DNA from: Oscillospiraceae bacterium | GTDB lineage: Bacteria > Bacillota > Clostridia > Oscillospirales > Acutalibacteraceae | Direction of reading: 5' to 3' | NCBI GenBank assembly: GCA_029012165.1 | Contig: JAQXLO010000177.1 | Location: 1-8,339 of the forward strand | Length of the DNA: 8,339 bases | Part shown: positions 1-6,182 of the stretch, piece after piece | How positions within the stretch are numbered: the first letter of the stretch is position 1 | How the letters are laid out: each line of letters begins with the position of its first letter | The notes under the pieces: model-generated | What the model saw: the letters and a program-made list of their open reading frames with translations, nothing else | What the model was told of the DNA's origin: nothing | Databases searched by the model: none | Position numbers and translations under genes: made by a program

Positions 1-1070
1 TTTTGACGGCGAAGCACCACGACGGCTTCACCAACTGGCCGTCCGCCTACACGGAATACGGCGTACACAACACGCCGTGGAAGAACGGCAAGGGCGATGT
101 GGTACGGGAGTTCGTCGATGCCTGCCGGGAATACGGTCTGAAGGTGGGTCTGTACTACTCCTGCGCCCAGTTCGACACCCAAAACATGACGAGCGCACAG
201 TACAACGATTTCGTCTGCGGACAGTTACAGGAGCTGTTCGGCGGCAATTACGGCAACATCGACGAAATCTGGTTCGACGCCTGCGGCTCCGACGCCTTCG
301 ACTTTGACGAGGATCGGATTGAGAAACTGCTGCGCCAAATGCAGCCCAACGCCCTCATCTTCGGCGCCTGGGGCAGGGATATCCAGTGGGTCGGCAACGA
401 ATGGGGGCACGCCTATATGGACAACTCCAACAACATCCTGTTCCGTGGTCAGCCGAAATTTGCACCCGTGGAGTGCGACGCCTGCATGACCCGCAGAACG
501 CCCGAAAATTTCTGGTTCTACAACGAGACCAACAAGGGCTACATCCGCACCGTGGATGAGCTGGTGGGAATGTACTACCTGACCGTGGGCAGGGGGAGCA
601 ACCTGCTGCTGAACATCGCCCCCGACCGTTGCGGACTGCTGCCGCAGTACTGCGTGGATCGCTTGAGCGCCATGCGGCGGGAACTGGATTACCGATTCCG
701 CCTGTGCAAAGTACGATCCGGCGCAGTGACCTGCCGCATCGAGGACGACGGCAAAAAGTGCTTCACCGTACCGCTGGACGGGTTCCGCCTGATCGACCAT
801 ATCGTGATCCGGGAAAACCTCGAAAGCGGCGAACATATTCGTGCCTTCACCGCCTACGCCGTACCCTTTGAGGGAGACGACGTCCGGCACATCGGTCGTG
901 TGGATGTGTTCCTCGGCAAGACCGTCGGGCACAAGCGCATCTGCACCTTCCCGCCCATTCGCACCGAATTCGTGGACATCGTGCTGGACGACGCCGATGC
1001 GGCAGCACAGCTGTCCGGCATCGAAGTGTTCTATGTGGGCGACCGCTCGGGCAATCAGGTGCTGGGATAA
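1..1070 (+). CDS. alpha-L-fucosidase, GH29 family (5'-truncated by window edge)
   Basis: Glycoside hydrolase that removes terminal L-fucose from glycans. The reading frame is already open at the first base; the TTG at position 3 is an internal Leu codon, so the real start and any signal peptide lie upstream. About 355 residues are visible. Numbering from that Leu, the fucose-binding HHDGF is at 5-9. The IWFD segment at 89-92 carries Asp92, the expected nucleophile. VECD at 156-159 resembles the segment that carries a Glu in the GH29-B subfamily, so Glu157 is an acid/base candidate by inference. GRGSNLLLNIAPD at 196-208 is a typical GH29 block closing the barrel. Residues about 235-346 look like the C-terminal beta-sandwich of the family, with a GKTVGHKRI segment near 305-313. 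The gene ends in TAA and is convergent with the downstream operon. The family call is firm; linkage specificity cannot be read from the sequence. Confidence 0.93.
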   Translation, partial: LTAKHHDGFTNWPSAYTEYGVHNTPWKNGKGDVVREFVDACREYGLKVGLYYSCAQFDTQNMTSAQYNDFVCGQLQELFGGNYGNIDEIWFDACGSDAFDFDEDRIEKLLRQMQPNALIFGAWGRDIQWVGNEWGHAYMDNSNNILFRGQPKFAPVECDACMTRRTPENFWFYNETNKGYIRTVDELVGMYYLTVGRGSNLLLNIAPDRCGLLPQYCVDRLSAMRRELDYRFRLCKVRSGAVTCRIEDDGKKCFTVPLDGFRLIDHIVIRENLESGEHIRAFTAYAVPFEGDDVRHIGRVDVFLGKTVGHKRICTFPPIRTEFVDIVLDDADAAAQLSGIEVFYVGDRSGNQVLG

Positions 1071-1158
1071 ATCCGCTTGAAGTGCATTGTCAAAATCCCC
1101 TAAGAGCAGACACGAAAAACCCGTGATGAACCGAAAGTTTGGTTTTACAAAGCGAAAG

Positions 1159-1211
1159 CCCTCCCTGCGAGGGAGGGTGCAGCTTGTCGAAAAAGTATTT
1201 TCGACAAGCTG
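1159..1211. repeat. tandem perfect hairpins, candidate dispersed intergenic repeat
   Basis: Two perfect inverted repeats sit two bases apart. The first has 7-bp arms CCCTCCC/GGGAGGG (1159-1165, 1171-1177) around TGCGA. The second has 14-bp arms CAGCTTGTCGAAAA/TTTTCGACAAGCTG (1180-1193, 1198-1211) around AGTA. Neither is followed on either strand by an immediate T tract, so they do not look like simple terminators. Perfect arms in non-coding DNA suggest a mobile palindromic (REP/MITE-like) unit or a processed RNA structure. The repeat-family idea is inference; only this copy is visible in the window. Confidence 0.5.
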
Positions 1212-1238
1212 GCAGGCTGGCGAGAAAGGATGCCCGAT

Positions 1239-1293
1239 GCCGTTTTCTTCGGGCGATAGGCGTACAAAGGTACTCCGAGCCCGAAAAAACGGC
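1239..1293. repeat. long imperfect inverted repeat
   Basis: GCCGTTTTCTTCGGGC (1239-1254) pairs with GCCCGAAAAAACGGC (1279-1293). The stem has 15 pairs with a single bulged C, around a 24-nt loop. A competing smaller hairpin, GCCCGA/TCGGGC (1232-1237, 1249-1254), shares the left half. The A6 tract in the right arm (1284-1289) is also the T tract of the minus-strand terminator candidate next to it, so the two structures may be mutually exclusive. Confidence 0.5.
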
Positions 1294-1369
1294 AAGCATA
1301 CGAGCAGCGAAACGGTTCGACGCCGTGACGCTGCTCGTGTTTCCAATGCCTTTACCGATGCTTGTATTT
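1284..1369 (-). terminator. candidate terminator of the minus-strand operon, possibly bidirectional
   Basis: On the minus strand, an outer 7-bp stem CAAGCAT/ATGCTTG (1364-1358 with 1299-1293) encloses a 10-bp stem ACGAGCAGCG/CGCTGCTCGT (1338-1329 with 1309-1300) and an inner ACGG/CCGT stem. The 3' arms are contiguous and are followed by CCG and then six T. On the plus strand the outer arm is followed by the T-rich TATTTTG, so the same structure could also stop fucosidase transcripts. It lies about 120 bp beyond the rpsA stop. A 19-nt bulge on one side makes it imperfect, which limits confidence. Confidence 0.45.
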
Positions 1370-1443
1370 TGTATGGTCTGTCGATGCTTCCGACTTTTCT
1401 TAAAGTGTCTTGTGTGCGCTCGGGCGCCTTTATCGACATTCTG

Positions 1444-1469
1444 AGAGCTGCACCAAACGGTGCAGCTCT
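1444..1469. terminator. 11-bp hairpin just after the ispH-rpsA stop
   Basis: AGAGCTGCACC (1444-1454) and GGTGCAGCTCT (1459-1469) form a perfect 11-bp stem with an AAAC loop. It starts 15 nt beyond the TAA of the minus-strand operon. No T tract follows on the minus strand, and only an interrupted one (TGACGTTTT) follows on the plus strand. It may act as an mRNA 3'-end stabiliser or a weak terminator rather than a canonical one. Confidence 0.35.
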
Positions 1470-1484
1470 TGACGTTTTGTGCAA

Positions 1485-3542
1485 TTATTCCTCGACAGGT
1501 GCTTCTTCGGCAGCTTCTTCGGTCGCTTCCTCTGCATCCTTCTCCATGGGATCCAGCAGGGCACGAATGGAAAGGCTGACACGCTTCTTGTCGAAGTCGA
1601 TGGCAGTGATCTTAACCTTGACCTTTTCGCCGATGGTCAGGGCATCCTGCGGCTTCTCGATGTGGCGGTTGGCGATCTGGGAAATATGGATCAGACCGTC
1701 AATGCCGGGGATCACTCTGGCGAATGCGCCGAAGGTGGTCATGCCGACAATCTCTGCCTCCACAACGGAGTCCACGGGATAGTCACGGCGAAGGATCTCC
1801 CAGGGGTTATCCTCTGCCTTTTTGTAGCCGAGAGAGATCTTTTTCTTCTCATCGTCCAGCGCCTTGATGTACACCTCGACCACATCGCCGACCTTCAGCA
1901 CGTCGGACGGATGCTTGATGCGCTTCCAGGACAGCTCGGAAATGTGTACCATGCCGTCCACGCCGCCGATATCGACGAATGCGCCGTAAGAGGTCAGGGA
2001 CTTGACGGTGCCCTCATAGATCTGACCGACCTGTGCGCTTGCCCAGAAAGCGTCTGCCTTCTCCTTGCGCTCTTCCTTCAGGACAGCCTTGATGGAGCCG
2101 ACTGCACGTCTGCGCTGCTTGTTGACCTCGATGATGCGCAGGCGAACCTTGGTGCGAAGCAGGTCTTCCAGAGGCTGGTTCTTGCTTTCGGTGGCAAGGC
2201 TTGCGGGAACAAAGACACGGATGCCCTTGGTCACAACGATGACGCCGCCCTTGATGACCTCGGTCACGGTACCCTCAAAGATGGTGCCTTCCGTTTCCGC
2301 TTCGATAATATCGTCCCACGCCTGCGCAGCGTCACAGCGCTTCTTGGAAAGCATGACGGTGCCTTCGGCGTCGTTGGTCTTCATGATGATCAGGTCGATC
2401 TCGTCGCCGACTTTCAGCTCCTTCTGGGGATCGGCTGTGGGATCATTGCTATACTCATCCAGCGGAACAAAACCGGCGTGTTTTCTGCCGATGTCCACCT
2501 GAATTTCTGTCGGGGAGAAGCCCATGACAACACCTTTGACCTTCTGGTCGGTGCTCATGCTCTTAAGCGATTCCTCCAGAGCCTCCGAAAAGTCCATTTC
2601 ATCAATCGACTTTGCAGGTTCGGCCTTTTTCACCTCCTCTGCGACTGCCACTTCCGCAGTCTTTTCAAGTTCGACTGAATTGGTTCCTACGATTTCGGAC
2701 ATGGTTTTTAGTACCTCCTTTATAATGCCGGCAGGAGTGGAGGCTCCTGCGGTTACACCGATACAGGAACAGCCGGAGAAATCCATCCCATGGAGTTCCG
2801 CCGCCTGCTCGATCAGATAGGTCGGACAGTGCGCCCGGCACACGGCGCAAAGCTTGGCCGTGTTGGAGCTGTGCCGCCCTCCGATCACCAGCATGGCATC
2901 CGATTCAGCCGCCAATGCAGCGGCTTCGGACTGTCGAAGCTGAGTTGCATTACATATTGTATCAAATACTTTCGCATTTGTACAGTGTTTTTTTATGATT
3001 TTTTTACAAAAAATCCACTCTTCCACGGAAAAAGTGGTCTGAGCTACAAAGATTATTTCTTTTTTAGAAATATCTGCTTCCTCCGTGAGGATTTTTTCCA
3101 GTGCGGCATGGTTCTCAAAGACGATGCTCGGTGCGGTGCAGTGTCCGCAGATCCCCTGCACCTCGGGGTGCTTTGCGTCGCCGGCAATCAGAACGGCGTC
3201 ACAGGGCTGCGCCACAATGCGATGGATTTTTTGCACAAAGGGGCAGGTGGCATCCACATAGGCCACGCCCGCCGCCTCTAATTTTTGGACGGTGGACTCG
3301 GGAACGCCGTGGGCACGAATAATGACGGTGGCATCGGCACTCGCCTGTTCCGGGGATTCGATGACGCCCACGCCCTTTTGCCGCAGATCCTCCACGACCT
3401 GCGGATTGTGGATCAGCGGACCCAAGGTGCAGACCCTGCGTCCCTGTGCCACAAGCTCGTAGGTCATGCGCACGGCTCTGTCTACGCCGAAGCAGAAGCC
3501 CGCCGTTTCGGCAAGCTTTATGCGTCGTGTTTCTTTGCCCAC
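1485..3542 (-). CDS. ispH-rpsA: bifunctional HMBPP reductase (IspH) / ribosomal protein S1 fusion
   Basis: 685 residues. Residues 1-280 are IspH, the [4Fe-4S] enzyme of the last step of the MEP isoprenoid pathway, reducing HMBPP to IPP and DMAPP. The three cluster ligands are Cys17 (GFCFGV), Cys100 (DATCPFV) and Cys197 (DTICNAT). His45, His78 (RAHGV), His125 and Glu127 (KHPEV), Thr169 and Asn199 match the substrate pocket. After a charged linker (about 285-330) come four S1 RNA-binding domains at about 333-400, 417-485, 504-573 and 591-660. The last two are the best conserved (SYGAFVDIGGVDGMVHIS; TFGAFARV). An acidic Glu-rich tail ends the protein. The fusion is known in Clostridia. The chosen start is GTG, with GGAG close upstream and AAAGGA about 10 nt upstream; no in-frame ATG lies just upstream. 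The gene overlaps plsC by 25 bp. An internal ATG at codon 281 could give free S1. Confidence 0.95.
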   Translation of the reverse strand: MGKETRRIKLAETAGFCFGVDRAVRMTYELVAQGRRVCTLGPLIHNPQVVEDLRQKGVGVIESPEQASADATVIIRAHGVPESTVQKLEAAGVAYVDATCPFVQKIHRIVAQPCDAVLIAGDAKHPEVQGICGHCTAPSIVFENHAALEKILTEEADISKKEIIFVAQTTFSVEEWIFCKKIIKKHCTNAKVFDTICNATQLRQSEAAALAAESDAMLVIGGRHSSNTAKLCAVCRAHCPTYLIEQAAELHGMDFSGCSCIGVTAGASTPAGIIKEVLKTMSEIVGTNSVELEKTAEVAVAEEVKKAEPAKSIDEMDFSEALEESLKSMSTDQKVKGVVMGFSPTEIQVDIGRKHAGFVPLDEYSNDPTADPQKELKVGDEIDLIIMKTNDAEGTVMLSKKRCDAAQAWDDIIEAETEGTIFEGTVTEVIKGGVIVVTKGIRVFVPASLATESKNQPLEDLLRTKVRLRIIEVNKQRRRAVGSIKAVLKEERKEKADAFWASAQVGQIYEGTVKSLTSYGAFVDIGGVDGMVHISELSWKRIKHPSDVLKVGDVVEVYIKALDDEKKKISLGYKKAEDNPWEILRRDYPVDSVVEAEIVGMTTFGAFARVIPGIDGLIHISQIANRHIEKPQDALTIGEKVKVKITAIDFDKKRVSLSIRALLDPMEKDAEEATEEAAEEAPVEE
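2700..2720 (-). promoter_or_regulatory. internal ribosome binding site and ATG at the IspH/S1 boundary
   Basis: Reading the minus strand, AAGGAGGT (2720-2713) is followed by ten bases and then ATG (2702-2700), in frame with the fusion at codon 281. Starting here would give a 405-residue protein with the whole linker and all four S1 domains but none of IspH. The Shine-Dalgarno match is as good as any in the window, and the start falls exactly at the domain boundary. The same bases encode Lys-Glu-Val near the end of IspH, so coincidence with a family motif is possible. Confidence 0.5.
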
Positions 3543-4165
3543 TGCTCCGTAATCCTTTCCATGATAAGCTTTGCGGCATCCCGCAGCTGCTGGCTGTCGT
3601 GTTCCTCGCTCGTGATCCCCAGCTGTTCAAAGGGGATCACTTCCCCGAACCGGATGGTCAAACGGGAACGCCAGTGGGGTTTTTCGGAAAAATAGATGGA
3701 AACCGGCACCACGTCCGACTTTGTTTCCTTGGCGATCAGGGCGACGCCCGCCTTGGGAGACTGGGGCACACGGGTCTTGGAGCGGGTACCCTCCGGGAAG
3801 ATGCCCAGCACGTGATCCTTTTTCAAAAGCGCCTGTGCATAGCGCATCGCCTTCATGTCCACGCCCCGCCGCTGTACGGGGAAGCCGTTCATGCCGGTGA
3901 GAAACCAGCGGGTAAAGCCCTTTTGAAACAGCTCCGCCTTGCCCATAAAGTGCAGTTCCCGGGGACATTTCGCCACCATAAACACCGGGTCGATGGCGGT
4001 AATATGGTTGCTGGCCAAAATAAAGCCGCCCTTTTCGGGGATATTCTCCAAGCCGTATACCTTTGTCTTGAACACGAACCAGACCAAAAATTTGGCGATG
4101 GGGCGCAAGACCTTATACATGGCGTTCTGTTTGTCGGGGTCATAATGAAAGTTTCTGTTGCTCAT
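3518..4165 (-). CDS. plsC: 1-acyl-sn-glycerol-3-phosphate acyltransferase
   Basis: Transfers a second acyl chain to lysophosphatidic acid to make phosphatidic acid at the inner face of the membrane. At 215 residues it is a compact family member. The acyltransferase motifs are in order: NHITAID at 53-59 (the HX4D motif, His54 and Asp59), GFPVQRRG at 94-101, FPEGTRS at 123-129 and a VPVSI segment at 153-157. A short hydrophobic stretch at about 20-32 could hold it at the membrane. The ATG start overlaps the cmk stop as ATGA, with AAGGAG eight bases upstream, which fixes the start and suggests coupled translation. The 3' end overlaps ispH by 25 bp. Acyl-donor preference cannot be told. Confidence 0.92.
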   Translation of the reverse strand: MSNRNFHYDPDKQNAMYKVLRPIAKFLVWFVFKTKVYGLENIPEKGGFILASNHITAIDPVFMVAKCPRELHFMGKAELFQKGFTRWFLTGMNGFPVQRRGVDMKAMRYAQALLKKDHVLGIFPEGTRSKTRVPQSPKAGVALIAKETKSDVVPVSIYFSEKPHWRSRLTIRFGEVIPFEQLGITSEEHDSQQLRDAAKLIMERITEQWAKKHDA

Positions 4166-4830
4166 TGGATCCGCTCCTTAATCATCTTTACAACGGCGGC
4201 ATAGGACTCGTCAAAGCTCAGCGCCGAAGTGTCCAGCAGCACGGCGTCCTCCGCCTGCTTGAGCGGAGCAACGTCCCGGTGGGAATCGTTATAGTCCCGC
4301 TCGATAATATCCCGCAGCACCTCGTCATACGGTGTGGGCATCCCCTTTTCGGCAAGTTCTCTGCACCGTCTGTCCGCACGGGTCTCGGCGGATGCCGTGA
4401 GAAAAATTTTGACGTCGGCATTCGGCAGTACCACGGTGCCGATATCCCTGCCGTCCATCAGGCAGTTGTTTTGCGCAGCAATGTTCTGCTGTAAGGCAAA
4501 CAGGTGTTCCCGCACGGCGGGAATCGCCGACACATGGGATGCCGCCATGGACGCTTCCGGCGTGCGGATCGCCGCAGAAACATCCTCCTCGCCGAGGAAA
4601 ACCCTCTGTTCTCCGTCCACAAACCGCAGGGAGACCTGCACGTCCGCAAGCGTGCCGATCACCGCCGCCGCATCCTTGGTGTCCACGCCCCGGCGCAGTG
4701 CGTTCAGACCGATGGTGCGGTACAGTGCGCCGGTGTCCACATAGATATACCCCAGCGCAGCGGCCGCACGCTTGGCGATGGAGCTTTTGCCTGCACCGGC
4801 AGGCCCGTCGATCGCAATATTGACCGCCAT
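4162..4830 (-). CDS. cmk: (d)CMP kinase (cytidylate kinase)
   Basis: Phosphorylates CMP and dCMP with ATP in the cytoplasm, feeding CTP and dCTP pools. At 222 residues it is the usual bacterial length. The P-loop GPAGAGKSS is at 9-17. DTGALYR at 32-38 and GRDIGT at 127-132 are characteristic nucleotide-binding motifs of Cmk. The C-terminal RDYNDSHRD (178-186) through VLLDTS (197-202) matches the lid and end of the family. The ATG start has AGAGGGGA six bases upstream and lies two bases after the folA stop. The TGA stop overlaps the plsC ATG. The order cmk, plsC, ispH/rpsA is familiar from Clostridia genomes. Confidence 0.97.
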   Translation of the reverse strand: MAVNIAIDGPAGAGKSSIAKRAAAALGYIYVDTGALYRTIGLNALRRGVDTKDAAAVIGTLADVQVSLRFVDGEQRVFLGEEDVSAAIRTPEASMAASHVSAIPAVREHLFALQQNIAAQNNCLMDGRDIGTVVLPNADVKIFLTASAETRADRRCRELAEKGMPTPYDEVLRDIIERDYNDSHRDVAPLKQAEDAVLLDTSALSFDESYAAVVKMIKERIQ

Positions 4831-4832
4831 AC

Positions 4833-5324
4833 TTATCCCCTCTTTGTATAAAGATCAAATGTATAGGTCAGCGCATCCTGCGCATAGACAGTGCTGCGGG
4901 CGTCCAAATGCCACGCAGGGTCACTGTCAAAGTCGTGCAGGAAACGATCTGCCGTTTTGGCTGCATGGAAACGGGTGATGTACGCCCTGTCGCAGTAGGG
5001 CAGAAGCGTTTCATACACCTTGGCGCCGCCGATAACAAACACCCGCTCGCTGTCATAGCCGCTGAGCATGGCAAACAGCTCGTCTAAGGAGCGTGCCGTC
5101 CGCACGCCCTCAGGAGCAAAATGCGGGTCGGCGGACAGGACGATATTCTCCCGGTTGGGCAGCGGCTTTTGGTTCGGCAGGGACAAAAAAGTGTTGTGCC
5201 CCATCACGACCACGTTGCCCGTAGTCTTTTTGCGGAACTGCACCATATCCGCACGGACATGATACAGCAGTGCATTTTCATAGCCGATCCCCCAATCCAG
5301 GGTGGCGGAAGCGATGAGATTCAT
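4833..5324 (-). CDS. folA: dihydrofolate reductase
   Basis: Reduces dihydrofolate to tetrahydrofolate with NADPH, regenerating the folate oxidised by ThyA encoded just upstream in the operon. 163 residues, the normal size. WGIG is at 11-14, the active-site acid Asp26 is in RADM, VVVMGHNT at 38-45 and LPNRENIVLS at 55-64 (Arg58 for the folate glutamate tail) match the family, and the NADPH-binding VIGGAKVYE is at 97-105. The residue usually Trp next to the active site (PW in E. coli) is Tyr21 here, in ENALLYHVRAD; other Clostridia-type enzymes recalled from memory have Phe at this place. The ATG start is supported by GGAGG seven bases upstream. It follows thyA by 27 bp and precedes cmk by 2 bp. 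Confidence 0.96.
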   Translation of the reverse strand: MNLIASATLDWGIGYENALLYHVRADMVQFRKKTTGNVVVMGHNTFLSLPNQKPLPNRENIVLSADPHFAPEGVRTARSLDELFAMLSGYDSERVFVIGGAKVYETLLPYCDRAYITRFHAAKTADRFLHDFDSDPAWHLDARSTVYAQDALTYTFDLYTKRG

Positions 5325-5351
5325 AGTGTTTCCTCCGATGGGGTTTTCCTT

Positions 5352-6182
5352 TTAAATTGCCACGGGGATCTTAAAGTCAAAGGGATTGAACCGATAGCCG
5401 TCCAGACGGAAGCTGTCCTTGGTGAAATCATAGAAGTTTTGGACGGACTTGTCCATCTCAAACTTCGGCGCCGGGAAAGGTTCCGCCTTCAAAAGTTCCC
5501 TGACCAGCGGAATGTGGCGGTCGTAGATGTGCGCATCCGCCACCACGTGCACCAGTTCGCCCGCTTCCAGACCGGACACCTGCGCCATCATGTGCACCAG
5601 CACCGCATACTGGCAGACGTTCCAGTTGTTGGCCACGAGCATATCCTGAGAGCGCTGGTTGAGAATGGCATTGAGCCGGTTGCCGGAAACATTGAAGGTG
5701 ACGCTGTAGGCACAGGGGTACAGACCCATCTCCGACAGGTCGTGGTGGTTGTAGATATTGGTCAGAATTCGGCGGGAACGGGGGTTGTGCTTGAGGTCGT
5801 ACAGCACCCTGTCCACCTGATCGAAATCACCCTCGGGATAGTGGTGCTTGACGGAGAGCTGATAGCCGTACGCCTTGCCGATGCTGCCCGTTTCATCCGC
5901 CCAGCTGTCCCAGATGTGGGAACCGAGATCGTGGATGTTGTTGGACTTTTTCTGCCAGATCCAAAGGATCTCGTCGATCGCCGACTTGAACGCCGTGCGG
6001 CGCAGGGTGATGATGGGGAATTCCTTCGACAGGTCGTAGCGGTTGACCATGGCGAACTTTTTAATCGTATGCGCCGGGGTGCCGTCCTCCCATTTGGGGC
6101 GGACATCGTAGCCCTCGTCCGAAACGCCGTTTGCCAAAATATCGTTGAGATTGTCGATCAAGACTTTGTCTGCATAGCTCAT
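5352..6182 (-). CDS. thyA: thymidylate synthase, ThyA (B. subtilis/phage phi3T type)
   Basis: Methylates dUMP to dTMP using methylenetetrahydrofolate, releasing dihydrofolate for the adjacent FolA. 276 residues. The catalytic Cys157 lies in LYPCAYSVTF, where classic enzymes have a PPCH-like motif. Arg137-Arg138, QRSQD (176-180, Arg177 for phosphate), Asn188 in NNWNVCQY (the dUMP-selecting Asn) and DAHIYDRH (216-223) are all in place. The N-terminal SDEGYDVRPKW and GTPAHT, and the C-terminal NFYDFTKDSF, resemble the phi3T/B. subtilis ThyA lineage rather than the E. coli one. The ATG overlaps the preceding kinase stop by 4 bp, with CGGAGG seven bases upstream. All key residues are present, so the enzyme should be active. 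Confidence 0.96.
   Translation of the reverse strand: MSYADKVLIDNLNDILANGVSDEGYDVRPKWEDGTPAHTIKKFAMVNRYDLSKEFPIITLRRTAFKSAIDEILWIWQKKSNNIHDLGSHIWDSWADETGSIGKAYGYQLSVKHHYPEGDFDQVDRVLYDLKHNPRSRRILTNIYNHHDLSEMGLYPCAYSVTFNVSGNRLNAILNQRSQDMLVANNWNVCQYAVLVHMMAQVSGLEAGELVHVVADAHIYDRHIPLVRELLKAEPFPAPKFEMDKSVQNFYDFTKDSFRLDGYRFNPFDFKIPVAI

Larger units (their letters stand above)
1071..1484. other. convergent intergenic spacer rich in inverted repeats
   Basis: This 414-bp gap lies between the fucosidase stop and the ispH-rpsA stop, which face each other. Open frames crossing it are antisense run-ons of the flanking genes and lack convincing start signals or family motifs. It holds at least five inverted repeats, at 1159-1177, 1180-1211, 1239-1293, 1300-1338 (enclosed by 1293-1364) and 1444-1469. 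A 9-nt word, GGTGCAGCT, occurs at 1176-1184 and again at 1459-1467, and its complement is at 1446-1454, so alternative pairings are possible. The likely contents are transcription terminators for both converging units plus a possible dispersed repeat. A structured RNA cannot be excluded. Confidence 0.7.

Noticed and set aside
1071..1160. Intrinsic terminator directly after the fucosidase stop
   Set aside because: Only very short pairings (CACG/CGTG, AACC/GGTT) are present and none is followed by a T tract; termination more likely uses the structures at 1284-1369.
225..1484. 419-codon open frame on the minus strand beginning one base past the rpsA stop
   Set aside because: It runs antisense through most of the fucosidase gene, has no family motifs, and its composition follows from the G+C-rich coding strand opposite.
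1479..2678. 399-codon open frame on the plus strand opposite the S1 domains
   Set aside because: It is antisense to well-conserved S1 repeats; the protein is a Leu/Asp/His-rich shadow with no recognisable domain.
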